Source of the DNA: JAFNAG01 sp963824985
Lineage (GTDB): Bacteria; Acidobacteriota; UBA6911
Direction: 5' to 3'
Assembly (NCBI GenBank): GCA_963824985.1
Contig: CAWGRQ010000036.1
Coordinates: 62,001-126,000 of the forward strand
DNA: 64,000 nucleotides
Shown: in pieces, positions 28,001 to 35,757 of the stretch
Position numbering within the stretch: position 1 is the stretch's first letter
Layout of the letters: every line of letters starts with the position of its first letter
Translations under genes and position numbers: made by a program
Notes under the pieces: model-generated
Told to the model about the DNA's origin: nothing
The model's database searches: none
Seen by the model: the letters and a program-made list of their open reading frames with translations, nothing else

Positions 28001-28184
28001 TGAGCTTGTCGGAAAGCCCGCGGTAGAGGAACTCGCGTTTAACAATGCGAATGAGATCGTTGGCGCCGCTTGCCTGTCCGCATGTTCCAGCCGAGATCAC
28101 GATGGTGGGCTTTTTTGGATCCCGGTCCGCAACCAAGCGGGCCTGCAAGGCATTGAAAGCGCCGATCGATTTGAGTCTATCCAT
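25014..28184 (-). CDS. NuoF–GltD fusion: NADH/FMN subunit joined to a glutamate-synthase small-subunit-type flavoprotein
   Basis: 1056 residues, two enzymes in one chain. Residues ~25–125: thioredoxin-fold [2Fe-2S] domain with the HndC-like Cys35 (GTCGQASGA), Cys68 and Cys72. Residues ~150–560: NuoF with FMN motif RGRGGAGFPTGLKW, NADH motif NADEGDPGAYMDR and [4Fe-4S] SCGKCFTCRKGTQRM. Residues ~580–1035: GltD/NfnB type with N-terminal Cys motifs (VCARVCDHQCEERCRLG), FAD site VIGSGPAGLSAAHYL, NAD(P)H site VIGGGNSAIDAARVAL, and GGDVVTGPDTVVDAIAAGKK. A ribosome binding site AAGGAAGG lies upstream. A NuoEF core joined to an NfnB-like unit is known from electron-bifurcating transhydrogenases; here a GltB-like gene follows, so either a bifurcating transhydrogenase or an NADH-linked glutamate synthase is possible. 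No frameshift in 3.2 kb. Confidence 0.9.
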   Translation of the reverse strand: MDRLKSIGAFNALQARLVADRDPKKPTIVISAGTCGQASGANDLIRIVKREFLYRGLSDKLNLRVTGCHGYCQMEPSVLIEPRGTFYPRVMPDDMPRIVDAAAQGEVIERLLYIDPGTDKPVEKQNDLPFFRNQRRTILARNERIDPIRIYNYIETGGYGALAKALLKGDPDWVLAEVKASGLRGRGGAGFPTGLKWEFLRRQPDGRGRILVCNADEGDPGAYMDRSVLEGNPHSILEGMVIGAFATGATEGVIYARNEYPLAIKHLIIALRQARESGLLGQDILGTGFSFDISLVRGAGAFVCGEETALMRSIEGKMGEPRQRPPFPVQKGINGKPTAINNVETWANIPIIISEGATSYTQTGTNNNHGTKIFSLVGKVKNTGLVEVAMGTSIAEIVNDIGGGAADRARIKAVQTGGPSGGCIPTRMFDLPIDYDSLTKAGSIMGSGGMIVVDENTCMVDLAKYYMAFLKDESCGKCFTCRKGTQRMHEILDDITKGKATTENLDLLRDLAEVVKDTSMCGLGQTAANPVLSTLRYFPEEYRTHITDKRCDAFVCKELVGAPCHSACPLGTEAWRYVALLAMGEYQEAYRVIRETNPFPSVCARVCDHQCEERCRLGQSGNRPVAIRALKRFITDTIDPSVYQPVRANPKESMPSVAVIGSGPAGLSAAHYLSLDGYRVSVFEADEKPGGMLISGIPSYRLRRDVLEKEIDSLLDANITLKCDQALGRDFSIDDLFNRGHKAVFLALGAHKSRRLNIEGEDLTGVHPAIQFLKAFNLEGKKLARGHVGVIGGGNSAIDAARVALRQEGVKSVTVFYRRTRPDMPALKEEIQSMLQEGIKLETLVSPAKIQSKEGKVTGLECVRNELSKLDASGRGRPVPIAGSEFSVPIDTLIVTIGDEPDIDYIASMGIESTSQGTLRVDPQTLATNRPGVFAGGDVVTGPDTVVDAIAAGKKAALMIRRFLNGEELKQPAAARRPQQYVEPCTLSEEELATIRRAEPPLLPIELRRRSFSEVELGLSETDAVREAKRCLRCDLEFTKPKQEDTTRLETGAIPL

Positions 28185-28247
28185 GGACGCAATCCTTCCT
28201 TAATCTTCTAGGTTTGTGTTGGCGTCTGGCTGTTTCAGGCTGCCGGT

Positions 28248-29096
28248 TCAAAGGTTCACCCCATCAAAGTCAAGCCTGTGGGATCTGCAACCACGGCGTG
28301 AACAGATCTGCAACATCCCGCCCCCCTTGACGATCATGGGCACCATCGGGGCATTGCAGTCCGCGCACGGCGTTCCGCCCGAAAGCTCCGCGTGGCAGTG
28401 AGGACAGAAAAAGTGCACCAGGGTTTTCATCGGGATTTCCTGTTCACTTTGAATGTTGTAGCTGCCGTAAAGCGAGGACAACAAAAGCGAACCATGAGTT
28501 TGCCCAAAAGACACCGTAACCCGGATGGCGGGAACGCCATCAATCAGGTTGCTCGCATCCGTGAGGCTGTGATTGCAGCGCGCGCAGTTAACCTCGACCG
28601 GGAATACCCGCTGATCCGTTCTGACGTCGACTTTGTCGAGGCCATCTCGGGTGCTTTGCAGCAACCCTTTCACCTTCCCCGGAGCCACGTTTGGATAGTA
28701 GTGGCCATCGGCCACCACGATCGGCCCGAGCGCACAGGCGCCAAGGCAATTGACCGTTTCCAGGGTGAATTCCCGATCCGGCGTGGTATCGCCCGGCTTC
28801 AGCCGAAGCTGGTGTTCGAGTTCCTCGGCCACTCGGGGCGCCCCGCGCACGTGACATGCGGTTCCGAGGCAGCATGAGATCAGATGCTTGCCGCGCGGTT
28901 TGAGGCTGAACCAGCTGTAAAACGTAGCCACCCCGTAGATGTCGACCAGGGACCGCCCGGTCTGATCGGCCACGGCGCGCAACGCGTCTTCAGGCAGATA
29001 GCTGTATTTTGCCTGGATGTCCTCGAGGATCGATATGAGCTCCCCTCGCTGCCCACCGTGCTTTTCAACGATGGTCTGAATTTCCTCCGTTTTCAT
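28248..29096 (-). CDS. NuoE-like [2Fe-2S] subunit with C-terminal zinc-ribbon extension
   Basis: Residues 1–150 are a NuoE/HndA-type thioredoxin-fold ferredoxin: helical start (EEIQTIVEKHGGQRGELISILEDIQ), GVATFYSWFSLKPRGKH, and cluster Cys in SCCLGTACHVRGA and VNCLGACALGP. The remaining ~130 residues are unusual: VNCARCNHSL, then FFCPHCHAEL, CADC and CSRRGCRSH, i.e. at least two Cys-x2-Cys knuckles. ATG 29096 is chosen (GGTGGAATC just upstream). It pairs with the NuoF domain encoded 63 bp downstream. The Zn-ribbon tail may bind another subunit or nucleic acid; this is unknown. Confidence 0.88.
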   Translation of the reverse strand: MKTEEIQTIVEKHGGQRGELISILEDIQAKYSYLPEDALRAVADQTGRSLVDIYGVATFYSWFSLKPRGKHLISCCLGTACHVRGAPRVAEELEHQLRLKPGDTTPDREFTLETVNCLGACALGPIVVADGHYYPNVAPGKVKGLLQSTRDGLDKVDVRTDQRVFPVEVNCARCNHSLTDASNLIDGVPAIRVTVSFGQTHGSLLLSSLYGSYNIQSEQEIPMKTLVHFFCPHCHAELSGGTPCADCNAPMVPMIVKGGGMLQICSRRGCRSHRLDFDGVNL

Positions 29097-29144
29097 GATT
29101 CCACCTTGCTTTGATGATGTGCTCCGGATAAACGAGATCATCTC

Positions 29145-29426
29145 CTAACGGTAGTTCTTGCAATGCCAAACGCCGCTCTCCGGCCTGGAAATAGTACAGC
29201 CGCTGCGGAGTTCGCAGTCAGAGCACAGCCCCCTGTGCTCATTCACTTTCCCCTGAGTCTGTAGCCGGGCTGATGAGTCGGATGAAACAACGCGGGTTGT
29301 AATGGAGGCCTGGTAGGTGCTGCACTCTACGACCGGAAAGTTGGATGCCAGCGGCAAGGCACAATCCGCAGCGTTCGCGCACTTCCAACACAAGCCCTGG
29401 AGTTCCCCATCCCGAGATAATGTCAT
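29145..29426 (-). CDS. Small protein with two tandem Cys-rich repeats
   Basis: 93 residues from ATG 29426. Two copies of the pattern GLC-x2-C-x5-C…C: GLCWKCANAADCALPLA…VECSTYQ and GLCSDCELRSGCTISRPESGVWHCKNY. Such repeats occur in small anaerobe proteins beside redox genes and suggest metal or Fe-S binding; no function is established. A longer frame reaching 29546 would start upstream of the sigma-54 promoter, so the short form is preferred. It is the first gene of the NuoE/NuoF–GltD/GltB operon. Confidence 0.65.
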   Translation of the reverse strand: MTLSRDGELQGLCWKCANAADCALPLASNFPVVECSTYQASITTRVVSSDSSARLQTQGKVNEHRGLCSDCELRSGCTISRPESGVWHCKNYR

Positions 29427-29525
29427 CTCACCGACATCATGCCCGCAAGCGGCTCGAAAACGGTTACCCCACCTAGCAGTACCGAGAACTCTTTGCTGAA
29501 TACCTACCACCCTACTCCTATGCAG

Positions 29526-29540
29526 GCAAGTGTCATGCCA
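29526..29540 (-). promoter_or_regulatory. Sigma-54 promoter of the NuoE–GltB operon
   Basis: On the minus strand TGGCATGACACTTGC: GG at -24 and GC at -12 with exact spacing, matching TGGCAY-R-N4-TTGC. The expected start is about 29514, some 90 bp before the Cys-rich gene. A sigma-54 activator gene lies just upstream. Confidence 0.8.
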
Positions 29541-29677
29541 CGGCAATGCCTCGATGCCGAAATCATCCCTTATAAGGAATCCAAACTGTTGATATGTAAT
29601 ATAGATGCCATTGATTCTATGATCAGGCTAATTGCTCCAGAAGACAGGTATCGGACCTCAGATGCAGGCCAACGCGT

Positions 29678-29710
29678 GGGGATAATATCCCCATAGGGGA
29701 GAATATCCTC
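29678..29710. promoter_or_regulatory. Tandem palindromes, likely activator binding sites
   Basis: GGGGATAATATCCCC (29678–29692, perfect) and GGGGAGAATATCCTC (29696–29710), centres 18 bp apart. They lie about 140–185 bp upstream of the sigma-54 promoter, a normal distance for enhancer sites of NtrC-type activators. The NtrC-like gene next door is the natural candidate protein. Confidence 0.65.
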
Positions 29711-29905
29711 TTCATCGTTGGTGGGGCTGATGGCTGGAGTGCAGGTGCCCCGGACATGGTGGGTTAGACTGCGCATTTCTCACCAGCATCTGCCATGTTG
29801 CTTTGGATCGGGAGCCTTGACGGACTGTCTGGCATGCATGACTGTCTGGAAGCGCTCCCAAAAGCGCGAAAGTTGATTCATACCTACAGCCTACAGGCTA
29901 AAAGG

Positions 29906-31261
29906 CTACAGTCTATTCTGATCCTGTGAATCCGGCAACCGCTTGCGGAGCGTTTTGCGATCGATTCCCAGGATTTCTGCGGCTCGGCTCTTGTTGCCGC
30001 CGACACTGGCTAGAACGTTCTGGACGTATTCTGCTTCAACTTCGGCGAGCGATCGCCGCAATCCGACCTCGCGCAGTGCGGAAAAGCGCATGAGCGGGGG
30101 CAGATCGGGCACATCGATGATGTCGCCGTCAGTCATGACGACGAGGCGCTGAATGATGTTCTCCAGTTCGCGGACATTTCCGGGCCAGGGGTAATTCTTC
30201 AGAACTTCCAGCGCCCGGTCCGAAATCTGCTGGGCCGGTTTCCCGAACTCTTTGGAGAATTTCTTGATGAAATGATGGGTTAGCATCAGCACATCGTCTC
30301 CCCGGGAACGGAGAGGAGGCAGCGCGATTGTGATGACGTTGATACGATAAAACAGGTCTTCGCGGAAGGCCCCCTTTTCAACCAGTCCAGCCAGGTCTTT
30401 ATTGGTGGCTGCCAGGATGCGGACATCGACCGTTTTGACGCGCGTGGAACCTACCATACGCACTTCGCGGTTCTGCAAAACGCGCAGCAGCTTTACCTGC
30501 ATGGAAAGGGTCATTTCACTGATTTCATCAAGGAAAATGGTGCCGCCTTCCGCGGTCTGGAAAAAGCCCGCCCGGGTTTCGAAGGCACCCGTGAAGGCTC
30601 CCTTGAGATGTCCGAAAAGCTCGCTTTCCAGCAGTTCCTGGGGGATGCCGCCGCAGTTTACGGCAACGAAGGGGGACGCGGCTCGTGAACTGCGATAGTG
30701 GATCGCGCGGGCGACGAGTTCCTTACCGGTGCCGCTTTCGCCGGCGATCAGGATCGTGGCGATGGTGCTGGCCGCCTTCAGGATGGAGTCGAAGACCTTG
30801 CGCATCGGATCAGACTCGCCGATCAGACCGAATGGTGGAGCAGCGGAGCGCTCCGGGCCTGCCCGTGCAATCCGCTTTACCCTCTGCTTGTCAAGTGTGC
30901 GACGGACCGTCGAAAGCAGTTCCTCCTGTGTAAACGGCTTGGTCAGGAAATCTTCGGCACCGCTCTTGACCGCCATCACGGCATCCTCAATGCTCGGATA
31001 GCCGGTGATCATCATGACTTCGGTTTCCTTGAAGTTCTCTCGCACATGCCGTACCAGATCCAGCCCCGACGCTCCAGGCATCTTGAGATCGGTAATGACC
31101 AGATCGACGGCAATCGATTCGAGCATCCGGACCGCCTCGGCGACCGTCCCGGCGGTGAAAACTTGAAATCCCTCTGAGCCGAGGTTCCTTTGCAGCACTT
31201 CTCGCGTATCGGTCGCATCGTCAACTATAAGAAGACGCTCTTTAGGGGTTGCGTTGGCCAT
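29906..31261 (-). CDS. NtrC-family sigma-54-dependent response regulator
   Basis: 451 residues in three domains. Receiver (1–125): LLIVDDATDTREVL, phospho-acceptor Asp in VDLVITDLKMPGASGL, and the Lys in FLTKPF. AAA+ domain (~145–380): Walker A GESGTGKELVARAIH, sigma-54 contact loop GAFTGA, Walker B GGTIFLDEISEM, and the Arg finger region. Fis-type HTH (~405–450): GGNKSRAAEILGIDRKTLRKRL. The intact GAFTGA loop means it can activate sigma-54. It follows its kinase by 2 bp and lies upstream of the operon with the sigma-54 promoter, its probable target. Confidence 0.94.
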   Translation of the reverse strand: MANATPKERLLIVDDATDTREVLQRNLGSEGFQVFTAGTVAEAVRMLESIAVDLVITDLKMPGASGLDLVRHVRENFKETEVMMITGYPSIEDAVMAVKSGAEDFLTKPFTQEELLSTVRRTLDKQRVKRIARAGPERSAAPPFGLIGESDPMRKVFDSILKAASTIATILIAGESGTGKELVARAIHYRSSRAASPFVAVNCGGIPQELLESELFGHLKGAFTGAFETRAGFFQTAEGGTIFLDEISEMTLSMQVKLLRVLQNREVRMVGSTRVKTVDVRILAATNKDLAGLVEKGAFREDLFYRINVITIALPPLRSRGDDVLMLTHHFIKKFSKEFGKPAQQISDRALEVLKNYPWPGNVRELENIIQRLVVMTDGDIIDVPDLPPLMRFSALREVGLRRSLAEVEAEYVQNVLASVGGNKSRAAEILGIDRKTLRKRLPDSQDQNRL

Positions 31262-31263
31262 GA

Positions 31264-32700
31264 TCAGCTGAACTCCTGACTCTTCGGCGGGTCCCCGGCG
31301 GGCAGGATGACGGTGAAACGGGAACCCTTGCCTGGTTGGCTGTCGACAAGAATCGTGCCTCCGTGAGCGGTTACGATTCCCTGTACCACGGAGAGTCCGA
31401 GCCCCGTCCCCTGGCCGATCCCCTTGGTGGTGAAAAAAGGAGTAAAGAGCTGGCCGAGGATTTCGCGGGTCATGCCGATGCCGCTGTCCTCAATGTCCAG
31501 GAGAATCCGCCGGTCTTCAGAGCGCGTCCGGATAGCCAGAGTGCCACCTTCCGGCATTGCCTGTATTGCATTCACCACCAGGTTAACCAAAACCTGATGT
31601 AGCTGGGCCGGGTCTACCATGACCTCCGGCAAGGTCTCCTCCAAATGCCGTACCATACGGATCCCCTCGCATGCGCAACGGGATTCCAGGAAGTAGAGTC
31701 CCTCCCGCACCAGGTCATTCAGGTTGCATGGGGACTTTCTCGTTGGCATCTGCCGGGCGAATACCATCAACTTCTTGATGATTTCGCGCGCGTGCAAGGC
31801 GGCATTAATGATCTTATCGATGTCCTGATCGACCTGAACTGGCAGCTTGGAGCAGTTCTTGGCAAGCTGGGCGAAGCCCAGAACACTTCCCAAGGGCTCA
31901 TTCAACTCGTGTGCTGCTCCGGCCGCCAGCTGGCCGATGGTTGCCAGCCGATCCGCATGTCGGAGTTGCCCTTGCAGGCGGTTTTTTTCCTCCTCGGCAA
32001 CAGCCCGGAGGGCGGCCATTTCCTTGCTCCGTTCGCGTGACTCCTCCTGGGCCGCGCGAAGCGCTAGGGCTATCCCGAGGGTTAGCGCGGCCGCTTCCCA
32101 TACCTGCAGGTCGTCTTCGGTAAACGAGTCGCGCTGCCGATATCCGAGCTGAAGCAGGCCGCGGCGGGGGCCTTCGACTGGGAAGGGAATCAGGGCCAGG
32201 GATTGAATCCCGCAGGCGCAGGCATTCTGTCCGGCATTCACGGTCCGCCCTTGTCGGTCGAGCATCAGCAGCCGGGATGTATCTCCGGTCCAGAGACTGC
32301 AGCCGAAAACACGTGAGGGCGCGGCGGCCACCAGGTGTCCCGCCATCCATGAATCGATAACCGCATCCGGGACGATGTTTCCAGAGGACGATGGCATCGT
32401 CGCTCCAACGTCAGGCGGGAGGGTAAAATGGATGTATCCGGTTGTCTCGCCATCGTTGGGAAGACGATTCTGGTGATTCCTGCCGTTTTCCGGAATCCTC
32501 AGCACGAGGGCGTGGCACCGGGAAGACTCAAAAATGATCTCGCCGGAGCGATGCAAAAGGTCCAATTGCCCCAGACCCTGATGGGCACAAAACAGGAGTT
32601 TGGGCAGTAAATCTGCATGTCGTTGCTGAAGGTCTTCCGGTCCGGCCTGTCTTTCGTCAGGCAATGGCTTGGTATTGCCCGCTGGTAGGTGGAGTATCAC
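31264..32700 (-). CDS. Soluble sensor histidine kinase
   Basis: 478 residues with no membrane helices. The N-terminal ~210 residues hold a GAF-like sensor (HLVAAAPSRVFGCSLW, ACGIQSLALIPFPVEGPRRGLLQLGYRQRDSFTEDDLQ), with a coiled coil at ~215–245 and then H-box AAGAAHELNEPLGSVLGF, N-box NLVVNAIQAMPEGG, G1 DIEDSGIGM, FTPFFTTKG, and G2 GTGLGLSVVQG. It starts at GTG 32700. It forms an operon with the NtrC-like regulator (2-bp gap). A cytoplasmic sensor next to a redox operon suggests an internal redox or metabolite cue, but the ligand is unknown. Confidence 0.92.
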   Translation of the reverse strand: MILHLPAGNTKPLPDERQAGPEDLQQRHADLLPKLLFCAHQGLGQLDLLHRSGEIIFESSRCHALVLRIPENGRNHQNRLPNDGETTGYIHFTLPPDVGATMPSSSGNIVPDAVIDSWMAGHLVAAAPSRVFGCSLWTGDTSRLLMLDRQGRTVNAGQNACACGIQSLALIPFPVEGPRRGLLQLGYRQRDSFTEDDLQVWEAAALTLGIALALRAAQEESRERSKEMAALRAVAEEEKNRLQGQLRHADRLATIGQLAAGAAHELNEPLGSVLGFAQLAKNCSKLPVQVDQDIDKIINAALHAREIIKKLMVFARQMPTRKSPCNLNDLVREGLYFLESRCACEGIRMVRHLEETLPEVMVDPAQLHQVLVNLVVNAIQAMPEGGTLAIRTRSEDRRILLDIEDSGIGMTREILGQLFTPFFTTKGIGQGTGLGLSVVQGIVTAHGGTILVDSQPGKGSRFTVILPAGDPPKSQEFS

Positions 32701-33041
32701 CTGGTGTCATCCAGTTTCTGCTCCGAGGATTGGCTCAGTTCCAGCAAATAAGTCCCGGCCGGCGGACGGGACCTCTTCGGTGTCCCGTTTTCATGTGTCA
32801 CAAGGTGCGCCACGCCGCATGAGCGTTAATGGTCACAAAATCCCCAAAGACTGGGGAAGCTTATACCATTTGTTGCTGATCTGGGACAATCGAAAAGGTA
32901 TATGGGAATCGGCTACGGTGGGTGGCTGCCGCCGAAACCAGCCGTAATTGGGAAACGTCTGCCCGTGACAGAAGACCTTTGGTCAATGAATGTGTCTGTG
33001 GCATCATCCCTGGGGAATAAGCAGATCTGAAAGGATATTCC
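32701..33041 (+). other. Divergent intergenic region between kinase and terB-like gene
   Basis: About 340 bp between divergent genes, so it must hold both promoters. I see no strong -35/-10 pair and no frame worth calling. A GAAAGGATATTCC ribosome binding region precedes the plus-strand gene. Confidence 0.4.
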
Positions 33042-33569
33042 ATGTCGATTCTTAAGTTCCTCAATCTGGACATAGGGCACAGCGGAAGTGAACGATCATC
33101 GGCAGAAACGGATACCGTGCGAAAAATCGCCGGCGCCCTCGATCAGTTGGAACCTGAGCGGGCCAAATTCGTGGCTGCGTTCTCCTACCTGCTGAGCCGG
33201 GTAGCCCGAGCGGATCTGCTCATCACGACGGAAGAGACCACGGTTATGGAGAGGATTGTGATGAGCCAGGGCGGACTGCCGGAGGAGCAGGCGATTCTCG
33301 TGGTTCAGATGGCCAAAACCCAAAACATCCTCTTCGGGGGCACGGAGAATTACCTGGTCACGCGAGAGTTCAACCGGATCGCGTCTCATGAGCAGAAGCT
33401 TGCCCTGCTGCAATGTCTGTTTGCCGTATCCGCAGCCGATGAAACCATCAGCACGTTGGAGGACAACGAGGTCAGCCAGATTGCGGATGAACTCAGAATC
33501 GAGCACAAGGATTTCATCGGCGTGCGTACCCGCTTCCGCGATTATCTGGCAGTTCTGAAAAAGCAATAA
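33042..33569 (+). CDS. TerB-like (tellurite resistance family) protein
   Basis: 175 residues, all-helical. The core FVAAFSYLLSRVARADLLIT / EETTVMERIVM … LALLQCLFAVSAADETIST has the two acidic, repeated TerB-type motifs (ARAD and AADETIS) that bind metal in the family. Despite the name, most TerB homologues are not tellurite genes; a role in stress response or membrane-linked signalling is the family inference. Followed by a 200-bp gap and then the HEAT-repeat gene. Confidence 0.75.
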   Translation: MSILKFLNLDIGHSGSERSSAETDTVRKIAGALDQLEPERAKFVAAFSYLLSRVARADLLITTEETTVMERIVMSQGGLPEEQAILVVQMAKTQNILFGGTENYLVTREFNRIASHEQKLALLQCLFAVSAADETISTLEDNEVSQIADELRIEHKDFIGVRTRFRDYLAVLKKQ

Positions 33570-33772
33570 GGAACGCTCAGGGCGCTTCGGGCAGGGTGGG
33601 ACGGGCGATTGGCAGAGGCGGCTGCAGGATGAATCGTCCTTCCCAAACTGCCCGCTCCCCTCCTGATTGACATACCTCCGCCAGCGCGTCATACTCAATT
33701 CCGGTTGAGACGAACTGTGGGTTTGTTATGACCCGGTATGATGCAATTGACTGATCTGATGAGTCGCAGGTG

Positions 33773-34312
33773 ATGACGAAAACCAGGTGCCACCGTAGCC
33801 TTCCCGGCCGCCCCAAAAAGAACATCGTACCCCTTTCCAAACTGCGGACTTCCGAAGTAGTGCGCACTGTGGTTGACCATCCGCGCCGCCTGGATGAGTT
33901 GATCGCCTTATTGCAGGACAAGGAAAGGAGGATTCGAGGGCGGGCTGCCGTTACCCTGGCACGCCTGTCCGAATCGCACCCCGCCCGTCTCGTCCGACAT
34001 TTGGAGAGGATAAGGGGCGCCCTTTCGGATGATTCGGCATTCGTTCGCTGGCACCTTCTTTATGCTCTGGGCCAGGTTCTGGCGAGATTTCCGGGGAAGG
34101 CAGCGGGTTTGCTGCCTGATGTCGGGAACCGTCTTGCGGATGAAGATCGCATCGTGCGTGTTTTTGCGTGCCGGGCCCTCGAATGGGTTGCTACTCGTAA
34201 TCCAATGATAATAATTAAGTTATTTGAAGCAAAGCCAGGAGAAATGCCCCCCTCATTGGCGCGCATGCTTCAAGTTACCCCGCCGAAAGCCAAAGGACCT
34301 GCCCGTGGTTGA
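33773..34312 (+). CDS. HEAT-repeat-like protein
   Basis: About 179 residues with two or three HEAT-type helix pairs: LDELIALLQDKERRIRGRAAVTLARL, LERIRGALSDDSAFVRWHLLYALGQVL and LPDVGNRLADEDRIVRVFACRALEWV. It has a basic N-terminus and a Pro/Lys-rich tail. Likely a small binding scaffold; no catalytic residues. ATG 33773 or GTG 33770 is the start. Confidence 0.65.
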   Translation: MTKTRCHRSLPGRPKKNIVPLSKLRTSEVVRTVVDHPRRLDELIALLQDKERRIRGRAAVTLARLSESHPARLVRHLERIRGALSDDSAFVRWHLLYALGQVLARFPGKAAGLLPDVGNRLADEDRIVRVFACRALEWVATRNPMIIIKLFEAKPGEMPPSLARMLQVTPPKAKGPARG

Positions 34313-34552
34313 CGGCTTCTCCACGGTCTCGTTGGGATTTTAGTCCAGGCTCTTCTTTTTCTTTTTTCTGGCTTTCTTTCCCGGACGATCCAAAAAGCGT
34401 AACAGATGGAGGATCAGTTCGTAATAATGGACGGGAGGACGACAGATCGGCTGGAAGGTGCCTGAGTGCATGACGGCGGCCCGGGGCGAAATAGGAACTG
34501 GAAATCAGCGGCCGCCGGAGCGGAATCCTCCACCAGACTGCAAGGGAGTATT

Positions 34553-35683
34553 ATGAAAAAGCGACTTATGACCACTGCGCTCTTCCTCACCCTGTTTTCG
34601 GGGTTCGGCCTGGCACAGGACAATCTATTCCCCAAATTCAAGCTGTTTAAAGAGATTGCTCCTGGCATTGACTTTTACGCCGACGAGAAGGCCCAGGTGG
34701 AACCGTTCACCAAGGCGGTTGGGGAGATGCGCCAGAAGATGGCGGACTTCCTGGGCGACGATGTCGCCAGCGGCGCGGTCTTTATCTGCTCAACATTGGT
34801 GCAAAAGGACTCGGTATATGACCAGCGCGCCTTCAAGCTGTACAAGTGGTACCTGGTTCAGCTGACCCCTGAAGCCCAGAGGGAGGAAAGGGCTGCTCGG
34901 GTGCAGGCTGCAGCTTTGGCTGCGGCCGGCCTCGGCGTTCAGGGGGATCAGGCAGATCAGAACGCTCGCACTGGCCAGCGGGGCAGGGGCGGTGACCAGG
35001 GCGGTCAGGGATCACGTGGCGGGCAGGGAGGCCCGGGGGGCAGCCCGTCTCCGGAAATGAGAGCGGCGGCGGAAGCGCGCGCTGCGACTGCGCTTGCGGC
35101 CCAGATCGGAAATGCCATTCTGATGACCAGTCTAAACAATGAAAAACCATACCGGATTTCTCGGCTGGACGACATGAGCCGCAGCCCGTTGAATGACTGG
35201 CTCGATGTCGCCCTGGTCGCCTATGCAACCGGGAATACCCAGGGCAGCTATCGAACGCTGCAGGATCGGGTGGATGACTGTTTCCCGCTCGATGATGTTC
35301 TCTCCATGTCCCGGCCTTTTGTGGCTCAGGCAGATTCAAGTTCAGGCGGCGGTGGCGGCATGGGTACCGGCGCCGTGATGAGCGCCGGTGGTGCGTCGGG
35401 TGGCGGTGGCCAAAGCGGCGGGCGTGGCGGTGGTGGCCAGGCGGGCGGTCGTGGCGGCGGACGCGTGTTGACCAAAGATGTGGTCGACCGGATGGTGTTC
35501 GATGCGCAGGCCACGGCCTTCTTCAATTACCTTATGCAACAAGTCGGCGCGGACAAGGTGAAGGATCTTGTGCAGCAGAATCGCAAGAAGACGGAAACGC
35601 TCCAGGTGGTCATGAGCCTGCTTGGAACCAATACCGACAAAATCGACCAGGACTTCATGGCCTGGGTTAAAACGCAAAAGTAA
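34553..35683 (+). CDS. Exported protein of unknown function with Gly-rich linkers
   Basis: About 376 residues. The signal peptide (KKRLMTTALFLTLFSGFGLAQ) precedes a helical domain (FTKAVGEMRQKMADFLGDDV…VFICSTLVQKD). Two Gly/Gln/Arg-rich linkers (residues ~140–170 and ~260–300) flank a middle segment (ISRLDDMSRSPLNDWLDVALVAYATG). The last 65 residues (FFNYLMQQVGADKVKDLVQQN…KIDQDFMAWVKTQK) resemble the C-terminus of peptidase-MA-type proteins, but no HExxH motif is visible. ATG 34553 has AAGGGAG upstream. It heads the adaptor/permease operon, so it probably works with the transporter. Confidence 0.6.
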   Translation: MKKRLMTTALFLTLFSGFGLAQDNLFPKFKLFKEIAPGIDFYADEKAQVEPFTKAVGEMRQKMADFLGDDVASGAVFICSTLVQKDSVYDQRAFKLYKWYLVQLTPEAQREERAARVQAAALAAAGLGVQGDQADQNARTGQRGRGGDQGGQGSRGGQGGPGGSPSPEMRAAAEARAATALAAQIGNAILMTSLNNEKPYRISRLDDMSRSPLNDWLDVALVAYATGNTQGSYRTLQDRVDDCFPLDDVLSMSRPFVAQADSSSGGGGGMGTGAVMSAGGASGGGGQSGGRGGGGQAGGRGGGRVLTKDVVDRMVFDAQATAFFNYLMQQVGADKVKDLVQQNRKKTETLQVVMSLLGTNTDKIDQDFMAWVKTQK

Positions 35684-35757
35684 CCGGATCGAAGGGCAGC
35701 CTGGCGGATTGTCATCCGGGGCTTTTTGGCAATACAACAGTGAGGGTCAAGAAGATT

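Noticed and set aside
26940..28211. A 423-codon plus-strand open frame
   Set aside because: It is the shadow of the NuoF–GltD gene on the other strand; composition and motifs belong to the minus strand.
29570..29776. A short minus-strand frame in the regulatory region
   Set aside because: It covers the tandem palindromes upstream of the sigma-54 promoter and has no ribosome binding site; the palindromes explain the sequence better.
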